Source: a bacterium
Lineage (GTDB): Bacteria; Cyanobacteriota; Vampirovibrionia; Gastranaerophilales; Gastranaerophilaceae
Direction: 5' to 3'
DNA length: 8,515 nucleotides
Assembly (NCBI GenBank): GCA_017477685.1
Contig: JAFUUT010000097.1
Location: 1-8,515, forward strand
Position 1 is the first letter of the stretch. Every line of letters begins with the position of its first letter. Shown piece by piece: positions 1 to 6,995 of this stretch. A model generated the notes under the pieces. The model was not told the origin of the DNA and searched no databases. It saw only the letters and a list, made by a program, of their open reading frames with translations. The position numbers were made by a program, and so were the translations under genes.

Positions 1-237
1 ATTTTTCATCTAAATAAAACTCTTTCTCCTCGTAAGGATAGAGCTTTGGGAATGTTCGCAGAAAGACTTACGGCATATTATCTGCACAAATTAGCGGAAA
101 GAGAGACTGTTTATAATGCTGACAGTAAAATGTGCAGAGGGTTGAATCTTTTACAAAAAATATATTCCACAAGTATGGAAGGCGGTCACAAAGTCTGGTG
201 TATTTTGGGAGTAATTATTAAAAAGAAAGTAGCATAG
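1..237 (+). CDS. C-terminal end of a possible DUF4422-type glycosyltransferase (5' truncated)
   Basis: The frame is open from base 1 to the TAG at 235-237, so this is the last 78 codons of a gene that begins outside the window. A TTG at 46 could be read as a start, but no ribosome binding site precedes it and the frame continues upstream, so I treat the gene as partial. The segment RALGMFAERLTAYYLHKL resembles the C-terminal pattern R-x-F/L-G-F/M-x-x-E-R-L found at the end of DUF4422 glycosyltransferases, which decorate surface polysaccharides. The remaining tail, which ends in a lysine-rich KKKVA, is not recognisable. The coding call is fairly safe because of the long open frame and protein-like composition. 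The family call is tentative and rests on one short motif. Confidence 0.45.
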   Translation: MFHLNKTLSPRKDRALGMFAERLTAYYLHKLAERETVYNADSKMCRGLNLLQKIYSTSMEGGHKVWCILGVIIKKKVA

Positions 238-336
238 CCTATTTACGTCAGCATAATATTTTTAACTCCGGCGTTAATTATTAAATAAAAGTTAATTTAT
301 CATGACTTTTAAAAAAATAACGTTAAACTGATAATG

Positions 337-350
337 TGAGCAATTGCTCA
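337..350. promoter_or_regulatory. Perfect palindrome upstream of clpB; possible operator or 5'-UTR hairpin
   Basis: TGAGCAATTGCTCA is a perfect 14-base inverted repeat ending 30 bases before the clpB start. A weak -10-like GATAAT lies at 330-335, so a start site near 342 would fall inside the palindrome. That placement suits a repressor operator. As RNA it would form a 5-bp stem (UGAGC/GCUCA) with an AAUU loop in the leader. It is not the CIRCE element of HrcA nor the CtsR heptad repeat, the two best-known heat-shock operators. No good -35 was found, so the promoter part is weak. Confidence 0.4.
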
Positions 351-380
351 TAATATTAAAAAGAATGGAGTTGATGTTTA

Positions 381-2981
381 ATGTTAGATTTTGATAAGTT
401 TACCAATTATTCCCAAGAAATCATCTCAAGTGCAAATGCTTTGATGATGTCTTACAAAAATTCTCAAATGGAACCTGAGCATATTTTACTTGCAATGATA
501 AAAGATAAGGGAATTGCAAAAGATTATCTGGAGGATTTGGGACTTTTAAATCAGGATTTTATTAACAAAGTTGTCAATCGGGTGGAGAGTTTCCCAAAAG
601 TGTCCTCGCCAATGGCTTCTCAAGGAATATATATGTCCCCGAATACTGCACGCCTTTTGGAATTGGCAATGTCAGAAAGCGAAAAACTTAAAGATGAATT
701 TGTCAGTATTGAGTCAATTTTGCTCGCTATGGCTAATTTGGAAAATTCTGAAATAAAAAATTTATTTGAAAATAGTGGTGTAAATTCAAACAAAATACTA
801 AATTCAATGAAGAAAATAAGAGGTAATCAAAAAGTGAACACGAAAAACGCAGAAGATAATATGAAAGCATTGGAAAAATATTCAACAGATTTGACAGAAC
901 TTGCAAAAAAAGGTAAGTTAGACCCTGTTATCGGCAGAGATGAAGAAGTACGCCGTATAATGCAGGTTCTTAATCGTAGTACAAAAAACAACCCTGTGCT
1001 AATTGGAGAGCCGGGAGTCGGTAAAACTGCAATTATAGAGGGTTTAGCACAAAGAATTGTCAGAGGTGATGTTCCTGAGAGCTTGAAAGATGTTAAACTG
1101 ATTTCACTTGATTTGGGTGCATTAGTTGCAGGTGCAAAATACAGAGGTGAATTTGAAGAACGCTTGAAAGCGGTCTTAAAAGAAGTTGAATCTTCAAACG
1201 GTGAAATTGTAATGTTTATAGATGAACTTCATACTGTAGTTGGTGCAGGTTCAACAGAGGGTTCAATGGATGCGGGTAATCTTTTAAAACCAATGCTTGC
1301 TCGTGGTGTTTTGAGAACAATCGGTGCAACTACAATTAACGAATACAGAAAGTATATTGAAAAAGATGTGGCATTAGAGCGTCGTTTTCAGCCGGTTCTT
1401 GTTGATGAACCTTCGGTTGAAGATACTATAAGTATATTGAGAGGTCTAAAAGAACGCTATGAAGTCCACCATGGTATAAGAATTCTTGATAGTGCTATTG
1501 TGGAGGCTGCAAAACTTTCTGACAGATATATTACGGATCGTTTTTTGCCTGATAAAGCAATTGATTTAATTGATGAAGCCGCAAGTTCTTTGCGTATTCA
1601 AATAGATTCTATGCCTGAGGAGATTGATTCAATGACCAGACAGAAAATGCAATTGGAAATTGAAAGAGAAGCTCTGAAAAAAGAAGAAAATCCTGAATCT
1701 CAATCAAAAATTGAAGATATTTCAAAAAAAGTTGATGAACTGGACGGTAAAATCAAAGTTCTTCAAGACCAGTGGCACAAAGAAAAAGCGTCTATTACAT
1801 CTGAATCCGCAATTAAAGACGAGATTAACAATATTAAAAACCAAATAGAAGAAGCCGAAAGAAATACTGATCTTCAAAAAGCAGCTGAATTAAAATACGG
1901 CAAGCTGCCTGAACTTCAGAAAAAACTTGTGGAGTATCAGAATAAAGAACACAATGAAAATAAACTTTTAAAAGAAGAAGTTGAAGCTTCTGATATAGAT
2001 GAAGTTGTTTCAAAATGGACAGGGATTCCTGTAACAAAGCTTGTTGAGTCAGAAATGGATAAACTATTGCATATGGAAGATGTTTTGCATAAACGTCTTG
2101 TAGGTCAAGATGAAGCTGTAGATACAGTATCTGATGCTATTCGTCGTGCACGCTCCGGACTTAAAGACCCGAAACGCCCTATAGGAACATTTTTATTCCT
2201 CGGTCCTACAGGTGTTGGTAAAACAGAACTGGCAAAACCTCTGGCAGAATTTATGTTCAATGATGAAGATGCATTGATAAGAATTGATATGTCCGAATAT
2301 ATGGAAAAACATAATGTTGCCCGTTTGGTTGGAGCTCCTCCGGGATATGTCGGATATGAAGAAGGCGGCCAGCTTACAGAAGCCGTTCGCAGAAAGCCTT
2401 ATTCTGTAATTCTTTTTGATGAAATCGAAAAGGCTCATCCTGACGTATTCAATATTATGCTTCAAATTTTTGATGACGGCAGGTTGACGGATTCAAAAGG
2501 AAGAACTATTGATTTCAAAAATACTTTGATAATTATGACAAGTAATATCGGTTCTGAGGTAATACTTGAAAATACTCTTAATGCAATGCTTTCACCTGAG
2601 CAATACAATGATACAAAAGAAAAAGTTTTGTCTGTATTGCGTGAAAAATTCAAGCCGGAATTTTTAAACAGAATTGATGAAACGATTTTCTTCAAAGCTT
2701 TGAATTTACAGCAGTTGAGTAAAATTGTTGATATTCAGATGGATTATTTGAGAACACTTTTAAAAGAACAAGAGTTAACATTTGAAATAACAAATGATGC
2801 GAAAGAATTTCTTGCAACTCAAGGTTTTAATCCTGTTTATGGCGCAAGACCATTGAAACGTGTTATTCGTCAAATGGTAGAAAACCCTCTGTCCAAGAAA
2901 ATTCTTGCTCGAGAATTTTCAAAAGGTGATAATATCAAAATCGACCTTGATGATGATAAATTATCTTTTATTAAAGAATAA
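381..2981 (+). CDS. clpB: ATP-dependent disaggregase chaperone ClpB (Hsp104 family)
   Basis: ClpB is a cytoplasmic hexameric AAA+ unfoldase. It works with DnaK/DnaJ/GrpE to pull polypeptides out of aggregates after heat or other stress. At 866 residues this is the usual full length. In order: the Clp N-domain (about 1-145, two repeats); NBD1 with Walker A GEPGVGKT (209-216), Walker B ending D281-E282 and pore loop GAKYRGEF with Tyr254; a long charged coiled-coil middle domain (about 405-540), which separates ClpB from ClpA; NBD2 with Walker A GPTGVGKT (608-615), pore loop GYVG (655-658) and Walker B D680-E681; then the FLNRIDE sensor/arginine segment and the C-terminal domain with GARPLKR. 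Nothing suggests a ClpP-docking loop. The ATG at 381 is preceded by GGAG at 367-370. The gene appears monocistronic, with its own leader carrying the 337-350 palindrome. Its stop lies 4 bases from that of the converging gene. Confidence 0.98.
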   Translation: MLDFDKFTNYSQEIISSANALMMSYKNSQMEPEHILLAMIKDKGIAKDYLEDLGLLNQDFINKVVNRVESFPKVSSPMASQGIYMSPNTARLLELAMSESEKLKDEFVSIESILLAMANLENSEIKNLFENSGVNSNKILNSMKKIRGNQKVNTKNAEDNMKALEKYSTDLTELAKKGKLDPVIGRDEEVRRIMQVLNRSTKNNPVLIGEPGVGKTAIIEGLAQRIVRGDVPESLKDVKLISLDLGALVAGAKYRGEFEERLKAVLKEVESSNGEIVMFIDELHTVVGAGSTEGSMDAGNLLKPMLARGVLRTIGATTINEYRKYIEKDVALERRFQPVLVDEPSVEDTISILRGLKERYEVHHGIRILDSAIVEAAKLSDRYITDRFLPDKAIDLIDEAASSLRIQIDSMPEEIDSMTRQKMQLEIEREALKKEENPESQSKIEDISKKVDELDGKIKVLQDQWHKEKASITSESAIKDEINNIKNQIEEAERNTDLQKAAELKYGKLPELQKKLVEYQNKEHNENKLLKEEVEASDIDEVVSKWTGIPVTKLVESEMDKLLHMEDVLHKRLVGQDEAVDTVSDAIRRARSGLKDPKRPIGTFLFLGPTGVGKTELAKPLAEFMFNDEDALIRIDMSEYMEKHNVARLVGAPPGYVGYEEGGQLTEAVRRKPYSVILFDEIEKAHPDVFNIMLQIFDDGRLTDSKGRTIDFKNTLIIMTSNIGSEVILENTLNAMLSPEQYNDTKEKVLSVLREKFKPEFLNRIDETIFFKALNLQQLSKIVDIQMDYLRTLLKEQELTFEITNDAKEFLATQGFNPVYGARPLKRVIRQMVENPLSKKILAREFSKGDNIKIDLDDDKLSFIKE

Positions 2982-2985
2982 TTTG

Positions 2986-3990
2986 TTATATAGAAGTATT
3001 TAGATGTCTGATTCCTTTTTTCTTTTCGGCAACTTGCATTGCTTTAATTGTGTTTGCTTCCAGTATAGACAAAGTTTCCAGGCAGCGATTATATTTCTTC
3101 AATTCTTTTACCATATAGTGTGATTTTGATTCATAAAAATCTTTTTTCTGGGTTTCTTCTCTTAGAATTTTTTTGTATAAAGGTTTGTTGTCTTCAAGGA
3201 ATTTCTTTAATTCTTGTATGCTTTCAAGCCTTATTTGCCATTTGCTTTTCCTTTCGGATAAATTTTCAACTGTGCTGTTTGGAGTAAGTTCGTCTTCACT
3301 AACGTGGTTTTGTCCCTTTTTAGCAGCTTTTTTTACATCGAATTTGTTCAATTCTCTGCTTATGGTATCAAGTTGTTTTGTTATATCGCCTAATTCTTTT
3401 TGCATTACGGTTCTTGTATCACGTGCCCCTTGACTCAGCATACCAAATTTTTCTGAAAGTTCATGCTTTTCCAATCTGTTTAAAATGCCCATTATGTCGT
3501 AAGCAGAGGAGCGCAAATCCTTGTAATCTGCTTTGCCTCGGGTAATTACTTCTCTTCTGTCATAGTACTGAGAGATGTAATTTGTTACTCTGCTGTAATT
3601 GTACCATTGTTCCCCTGCAGGAGTATTTTTGGAAAGATCTACTTTTAAGTTTTTCCCTACATATTTCCTAATGAGTGCCGGTACACTTACATGCCAATTA
3701 TAATAGCTGCTGTTATAATGCTCAAAACTTTTAACAATTTTTCCGTTTTTATATAAATCAATACCGCCGTTACGGGTTCTTTTAGGTTCCCAATCTTTTA
3801 TTTCGTATGTGTCGTCTTTGCCGTCATTTAGCAAATATTCTATTGCATTGGCAAATTCTTTGTCTTCTTATGTGTATAAATTTGCATGTCTTTGGGCCTC
3901 TAATGTTCCGATGATATAGTGCTCCGGTCTGTTATATCTGTCACAAAATCTTGATGTGAAGTTAGTATTGGTAATAGCATCTACTTTCAT
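2986..3990 (-). pseudogene. Unrecognised coiled-coil-rich protein gene interrupted by an in-frame TAA
   Basis: Read from the ATG at 3990, the minus strand encodes 334 codons before the stop at 2986-2988, with one TAA at 3870-3868 (codon 41). The 40 residues before the TAA start MKVDAITNTNFTSRF, and the frame continues without any shift into EDKEFANAIEYLL and beyond. A clear SD (GAGG at 3997-4000, 6-base spacer) precedes the ATG. The downstream part, if started at TTG 3834, has no ribosome site and no early ATG. One gene hit by a nonsense change therefore explains the data best. The N-terminal half contains a KNGKIVKSF segment and many Tyr/Asn. From about residue 185 to 320 the protein is Lys/Glu/Leu-rich and probably coiled coil. 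No signal peptide or membrane segment is visible. I do not recognise the family. Alternatives are a sequencing error, a strain-specific mutation or stop readthrough. Confidence 0.65.
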
Positions 3991-3995
3991 CTTTT

Positions 3996-4000
3996 TCCTC
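3996..4000 (-). promoter_or_regulatory. Ribosome binding site fixing the start of the interrupted minus-strand gene
   Basis: On the minus strand GAGGA is followed by AAAAG and then ATG at 3990. GAGG to ATG is 6 bases, a good SD distance. It supports initiation at 3990, upstream of the in-frame TAA, and so supports reading the two open pieces as one gene. Confidence 0.6.
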
Positions 4001-4150
4001 ATAATTTTTGCATTGCTGTTTGTTATTTATAAATGCGTAAAGAAAAAAATTTGCCATTTTAAAAATATATTTTAACATTTCTTAATTAAACTGTTCAAAA
4101 AAAATATGTTTGGGTTTGATATTAATAGAGAATGTATTATTGGCAGTCAG

Positions 4151-4155
4151 AAAGG
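4151..4155 (+). promoter_or_regulatory. Ribosome binding site selecting the 4163 start
   Basis: AAAGG lies 7 bases before the ATG at 4163. The alternative in-frame ATG at 4106 is preceded only by an A-run with no purine-rich GG site. The shorter protein is therefore preferred. Confidence 0.5.
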
Positions 4156-4162
4156 CAGAAAA

Positions 4163-4609
4163 ATGAAAATTGAAGTTCCTAAATTTGAGGACATAACAAA
4201 AGGAGCAAGAAGTTGTGTACGAAATGCAAGAGCAGTGCTTGCAAACAAAAATTTACCTGATGATGAGCAAGTTGCATTGTATAGAGAGTATATACACAGT
4301 TTGAATTTCCGAACTACAGCAACAATGGTGGCAGAACATGAACTTCCTCCCGTTGTTGATGCGCAATTGTGTGCAAGGAATAAAGCATATCTTGATACTG
4401 TCCCTACATCTACAAAGCACAGAATGGCGTCGATTTCTCGCATGTATCAAGCAAATTACCCGATTACAGGTAAATTGAGAAAATATATTATTGACAAAGA
4501 AAGAATTGTGATGGATAAAACTCTTCGTCATAGAAAGTATCCGCTGCTCAGAAGATTAGTTATAAAATGGAGGTTAAGAAATCTGCGCAAAATTCCTCCA
4601 AAATCATAA
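4163..4609 (+). CDS. Small, highly basic hypothetical protein (148 aa)
   Basis: I do not recognise this protein. It begins MKIEVPKFEDITKG and is predicted soluble, with no signal peptide or convincing membrane segment. The middle (EQVALYREYIHSL, VAEHELPPVVDAQL) looks helical. The last 28 residues contain 11 Arg/Lys and no acidic residue, including LRRLVIKWRLRNLRK. That could be an amphipathic helix binding nucleic acid, ribosomes or the membrane surface, but this is inference from composition only. An in-frame ATG at 4106 would add 19 residues but lacks a ribosome site. The gene is divergent from the interrupted gene, with 172 bases between their starts in which I see no convincing promoter for either. 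It is followed after 43 bases by the sigma-28-type promoter. The shared intrinsic terminator at 4736-4759 probably ends its transcript as well. Confidence 0.7.
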   Translation: MKIEVPKFEDITKGARSCVRNARAVLANKNLPDDEQVALYREYIHSLNFRTTATMVAEHELPPVVDAQLCARNKAYLDTVPTSTKHRMASISRMYQANYPITGKLRKYIIDKERIVMDKTLRHRKYPLLRRLVIKWRLRNLRKIPPKS

Positions 4610-4652
4610 AGAAAATAATTGTAACGATATCTTAACAAACGTATTGAAAAAT

Positions 4653-4679
4653 TAAAGTTTTAGGAAAAAGTGCCGATAA
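4653..4679 (+). promoter_or_regulatory. Sigma-28 (FliA/SigD) flagellar-class promoter
   Basis: The -35 element TAAAGTTT (4653-4660) and the -10 element GCCGATAA (4672-4679) are separated by exactly 11 bases. This matches the published FliA consensus TAAAGTTT-N11-GCCGATAA at all 16 specified positions. It lies between genes, not inside one. Transcription should start about 5-9 bases after the -10 box, near A4685 or G4687. No ORF of useful size follows before the terminator at 4736-4759, so the product is expected to be a short RNA. FliA normally controls late flagellar and chemotaxis genes. Other sigma-28-type factors use similar sequences, so a link to motility is inferred. Confidence 0.8.
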
Positions 4680-4686
4680 CTATTAT

Positions 4687-4759
4687 GTAATCAAAATCAT
4701 AATAAATTTCCTCCTTTTCCTACTACTATATAAACGGAACCTCTACGGGTTCCTTTTTT
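4687..4759 (+). ncRNA. Candidate sigma-28-driven small RNA with anti-Shine-Dalgarno stretch
   Basis: The RNA is bounded by the consensus sigma-28 promoter upstream and an intrinsic terminator at its 3' end, which gives about 73 nt; the 5' end is estimated. It has three parts: an A/U-rich 5' part (about 4687-4706), a pyrimidine-rich single-stranded middle UUUCCUCCUUUUCC (4707-4720), and a linker leading to the terminator hairpin. The CCUCC core is complementary to SD sequences such as GGAGGAAA, the kind of C-rich seed used by several base-pairing riboregulators in low-GC bacteria. There is no credible ORF on this strand. I know of no named family that it matches. An alternative reading is a prematurely terminated leader for the penicillin-binding protein gene. 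Confidence 0.55.
4736..4759 (+). terminator. Rho-independent terminator
   Basis: GGAACC (4736-4741) pairs perfectly with GGTTCC (4748-4753) around the 6-base loop TCTACG. Six T residues follow at 4754-4759. It closes the candidate small RNA and probably transcripts from the 148-aa gene, and it insulates the downstream penicillin-binding protein gene. Confidence 0.9.
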
Positions 4760-4760
4760 A

Positions 4761-4788
4761 TTTACTTAAATTTATTAGGTGGTATAAT
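4761..4788 (+). promoter_or_regulatory. Vegetative (sigma-70 type) extended -10 promoter for the penicillin-binding protein gene
   Basis: A perfect TATAAT (4783-4788) is preceded by TGG, which makes an extended -10 element. A 4-of-6 -35 match, TTTACT (4761-4766), lies 16 bases upstream. The predicted start is near 4795, giving a leader of about 24 bases with a GGGG/AAGAAG purine stretch before the ATG at 4819. The -35 begins one base after the upstream terminator's T-run. Confidence 0.7.
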
Positions 4789-4818
4789 TAAGTCAATTAA
4801 TTACGGGGATAAGAAGAC

Positions 4819-6957
4819 ATGTCAAATTCATATGAGAGATATAAGCTGCAGCGTGCACAGCAACAAGGATACGGACCAAAACGCAAGCCTAAAAAAGTTA
4901 ACAGATTTTTTAATAATTTAAAAATGTTTGTATTGATTTCATCAGCATTGATGCTGGCTGGTTTTGTCGCTTTGAATTTGTATCTGTCTTCGTTACCTAA
5001 GATTGACCATCTGGAAGATTTTAAACCGAACATTGTTACAAAATTTTATTCCGAAGATGGCGAAATAATAAAAACATTTACTGCCTATACATATGACAAG
5101 GTTGATTTGAATGATGTTCCCGAAGAACTTCGCAAGGCGATAATTGCAACGGAGGATAAGAATTTTTACCATCACAGAGGATATGATTTGTTTGGTATTA
5201 TAAGATCTTCTATTCAAAACGTGCTTGCTCGTCATGCCGTTCAAGGTGCAAGTACGATTACCCAGCAGCTGGCAAGAATTCTTTTCTTATCCAACGAAAG
5301 GACTCTGTCCAGAAAAGTAAAAGAATTAGAGGTTGCAACGCGTATAGAAAAAACTATTTCTAAAGATAAAATTTTAGAAATGTATATGAACAATGTATAT
5401 TTGGGAGCAGGCGCTTATGGAGTTTCAGCTGCAGCGAAGATATATTTCAATAAAAAACTAAATCAACTGACACTTTCTGAACTGGCGCTGCTTGCAGGGC
5501 TTCCTCAAGCTCCGTCTGTATACAACCCGTATAATAATCCGGATTTGGCAAAGAATCGCCGTAATCAAGTTCTGAAAAGAATGAGAACGATGCGTTATAT
5601 TACAAAAGAAGAATACGAATCAGCCATAGAAGATCCGATAAAATTGAGTAATATCCCGCAGTTGTATACGACAAACCGAGCTCCGTATTTTAGCGATTTT
5701 GTAATGAAAGAACTGGAGAGCTTGGGATTTTCGGAAAATGATGTTATTCATGGCGGTTATAGAGTTATAACAACTTTAGATTCAAAAGTTCAGGATAAAG
5801 TAAACGAGTCTATTCTTACAAATATGAGGCTTTATGGATTGACAGGAAAGTCTCAGCAAGCTGCGGTATTTTCATATAGTCCGTTGGATGGCAGAATTTT
5901 AGCTTATGCCGGCGGTAAAAATTACGGAGAATCCCAATATGACCGTGTTACTCAGGCGATAAGGCCTCCCGGATCCGCATTCAAACCGTTTGTTTATGCA
6001 GCAGCGATGGAAAAGGGCTACTCTCCGAATGATATAGTAGATGACCACCCTATCACTAGTGCTAAGTGGTCTCCGAGAAATTACGGCAACAAATACAGAG
6101 GAAAAATTCCGGTATATAAAGCTTTAATGATTTCATCAAACGTGTGTGCAGCAAGGGTAATTAAGGAAGTTGGCATAAGAGCTGTAATTCAAATGGCGAA
6201 AAATTTGGGTATAACAACTGATCTTCAGTATGATTATACAATTTCTATCGGTTCAAACGGTGTAAAATTATTTGAATTTGTGAGAGCATACGGTGCTTTT
6301 GCCAACGGCGGTTATGTTGTTGAACCGTTTTCCGTTATCCGTGTGGAGGACTCAAGAGGACGCGTTTTATATAAAGCTCCGAAAACAAAATCTTCTCATC
6401 AATTGACCTTAAAGACTGCGGCTGAGATGACCGCAATGATGAAAACTGTTATTCAATCCGGTACTGGAAGGGCTGCTGACATAGGTAAACCTGCAGCCGG
6501 AAAAACCGGAACAACAGATGATTACAGAGATGCGTATTTTGTCGGTTATACACCGAGTATCGTTACAGGTGTTTGGGTTGGGGATGATAACAATAAACAA
6601 ATGAAAGGTCTTACCGGTGGTACTATTCCGGCAAAAATCTGGCATGATGTAATGGTTGTTGCAACTGCATCATACGGTAACAGAGATTTTGAATATCCTG
6701 TAATTACGCTGGATGGTTATAACGGCAGGCTTATTGGAGAAGATGAATCCGGTAAAGAGGAAAATTCTGATATTGAGGAAAATCCTGAAGGTGAAACAAT
6801 TCAGCCAAAAGAGCAAGCTTTGAACGATATTGAATTGAAACCTACAACTCCGGCAGATGTTGTTAAAAATTTCAAGCAGCAGCCTGATGCTTCAGCTCCG
6901 ATTGATACGCAGGATAAAGCTCCTATACCGATGGCGGTGCCTGAAAGTTTAAGATAG
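4819..6957 (+). CDS. pbp1A: Bifunctional class A penicillin-binding protein (PBP1A-type glycosyltransferase/transpeptidase)
   Basis: This enzyme polymerises lipid II into glycan strands and cross-links the stem peptides at the outer face of the cytoplasmic membrane. The 712 residues show a basic cytoplasmic N-terminus (1-33), one membrane anchor (about 34-56), a GT51 domain (about 70-250) and a transpeptidase domain (about 315-620). GT51 motifs are EDKNFYHHRG with catalytic Glu112, GASTITQQ (143-150), RKVKELE and KILEMYMNNVYLG. Penicillin-binding motifs are S386-A-F-K389 with the nucleophilic serine, S439-S-N441 and K562-T-G-T. All catalytic residues are present. The tail from about 640 is acidic and Pro/Gln-rich, low-complexity and probably periplasmic and disordered. 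It has its own extended -10 promoter just behind a terminator. ribE starts 38 bases after its stop with no visible terminator, so read-through into the rib genes is likely. Confidence 0.97.
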   Translation: MSNSYERYKLQRAQQQGYGPKRKPKKVNRFFNNLKMFVLISSALMLAGFVALNLYLSSLPKIDHLEDFKPNIVTKFYSEDGEIIKTFTAYTYDKVDLNDVPEELRKAIIATEDKNFYHHRGYDLFGIIRSSIQNVLARHAVQGASTITQQLARILFLSNERTLSRKVKELEVATRIEKTISKDKILEMYMNNVYLGAGAYGVSAAAKIYFNKKLNQLTLSELALLAGLPQAPSVYNPYNNPDLAKNRRNQVLKRMRTMRYITKEEYESAIEDPIKLSNIPQLYTTNRAPYFSDFVMKELESLGFSENDVIHGGYRVITTLDSKVQDKVNESILTNMRLYGLTGKSQQAAVFSYSPLDGRILAYAGGKNYGESQYDRVTQAIRPPGSAFKPFVYAAAMEKGYSPNDIVDDHPITSAKWSPRNYGNKYRGKIPVYKALMISSNVCAARVIKEVGIRAVIQMAKNLGITTDLQYDYTISIGSNGVKLFEFVRAYGAFANGGYVVEPFSVIRVEDSRGRVLYKAPKTKSSHQLTLKTAAEMTAMMKTVIQSGTGRAADIGKPAAGKTGTTDDYRDAYFVGYTPSIVTGVWVGDDNNKQMKGLTGGTIPAKIWHDVMVVATASYGNRDFEYPVITLDGYNGRLIGEDESGKEENSDIEENPEGETIQPKEQALNDIELKPTTPADVVKNFKQQPDASAPIDTQDKAPIPMAVPESLR

Positions 6958-6995
6958 TATTTTACATTTGATTTGAAACGTGATATCCTTTTATT

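Noticed and set aside
262..277. Inverted repeat TTAAC-GTTAA as terminator of the first gene
   Set aside because: The stem is only five AT-rich pairs and no T-run follows on either strand.
273..297. Two direct copies of GTTAATT spaced 18 bases apart upstream of clpB as a tandem regulator site
   Set aside because: The repeats are short and AT-only apart from one base, and are expected by chance in this background.
932..945. A second GCCGATAA (minus strand) within clpB as a sigma-28 promoter
   Set aside because: It encodes the conserved VIGRDEE segment, and no TAAAGTTT-like box lies at the required 11-base spacing.
1834..2695. Minus-strand open frames inside clpB
   Set aside because: They are shadows of the clpB coding frame. 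Their translations have no recognisable domains and no ribosome sites were supported.
2986..3834. An independent 282-aa gene starting at TTG 3834
   Set aside because: There is no ribosome site before the TTG, and the coding frame clearly continues upstream through the TAA to an ATG with a good SD.
4106..4162. Longer 167-aa start for the basic protein
   Set aside because: The ATG at 4106 lacks an SD, while AAAGG sits 7 bases before the ATG at 4163.
4661..4722. Long-range stem TAGGAAAA (4661-4668) with TTTTCCTA (4715-4722) enclosing a second stem TATTATG/CATAATA (4681-4704)
   Set aside because: The left arms fall inside the sigma-28 promoter or at the presumed start, so they would not be in the small RNA. 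The fold could only form in read-through RNA from the upstream gene.
4687..4722. On the minus strand, AAGGAGG followed 9 bases later by ATG and a 5-codon ORF
   Set aside because: The ORF is too short to support, and the purine run is simply the complement of the pyrimidine stretch in the plus-strand RNA. No minus-strand promoter was convincing.
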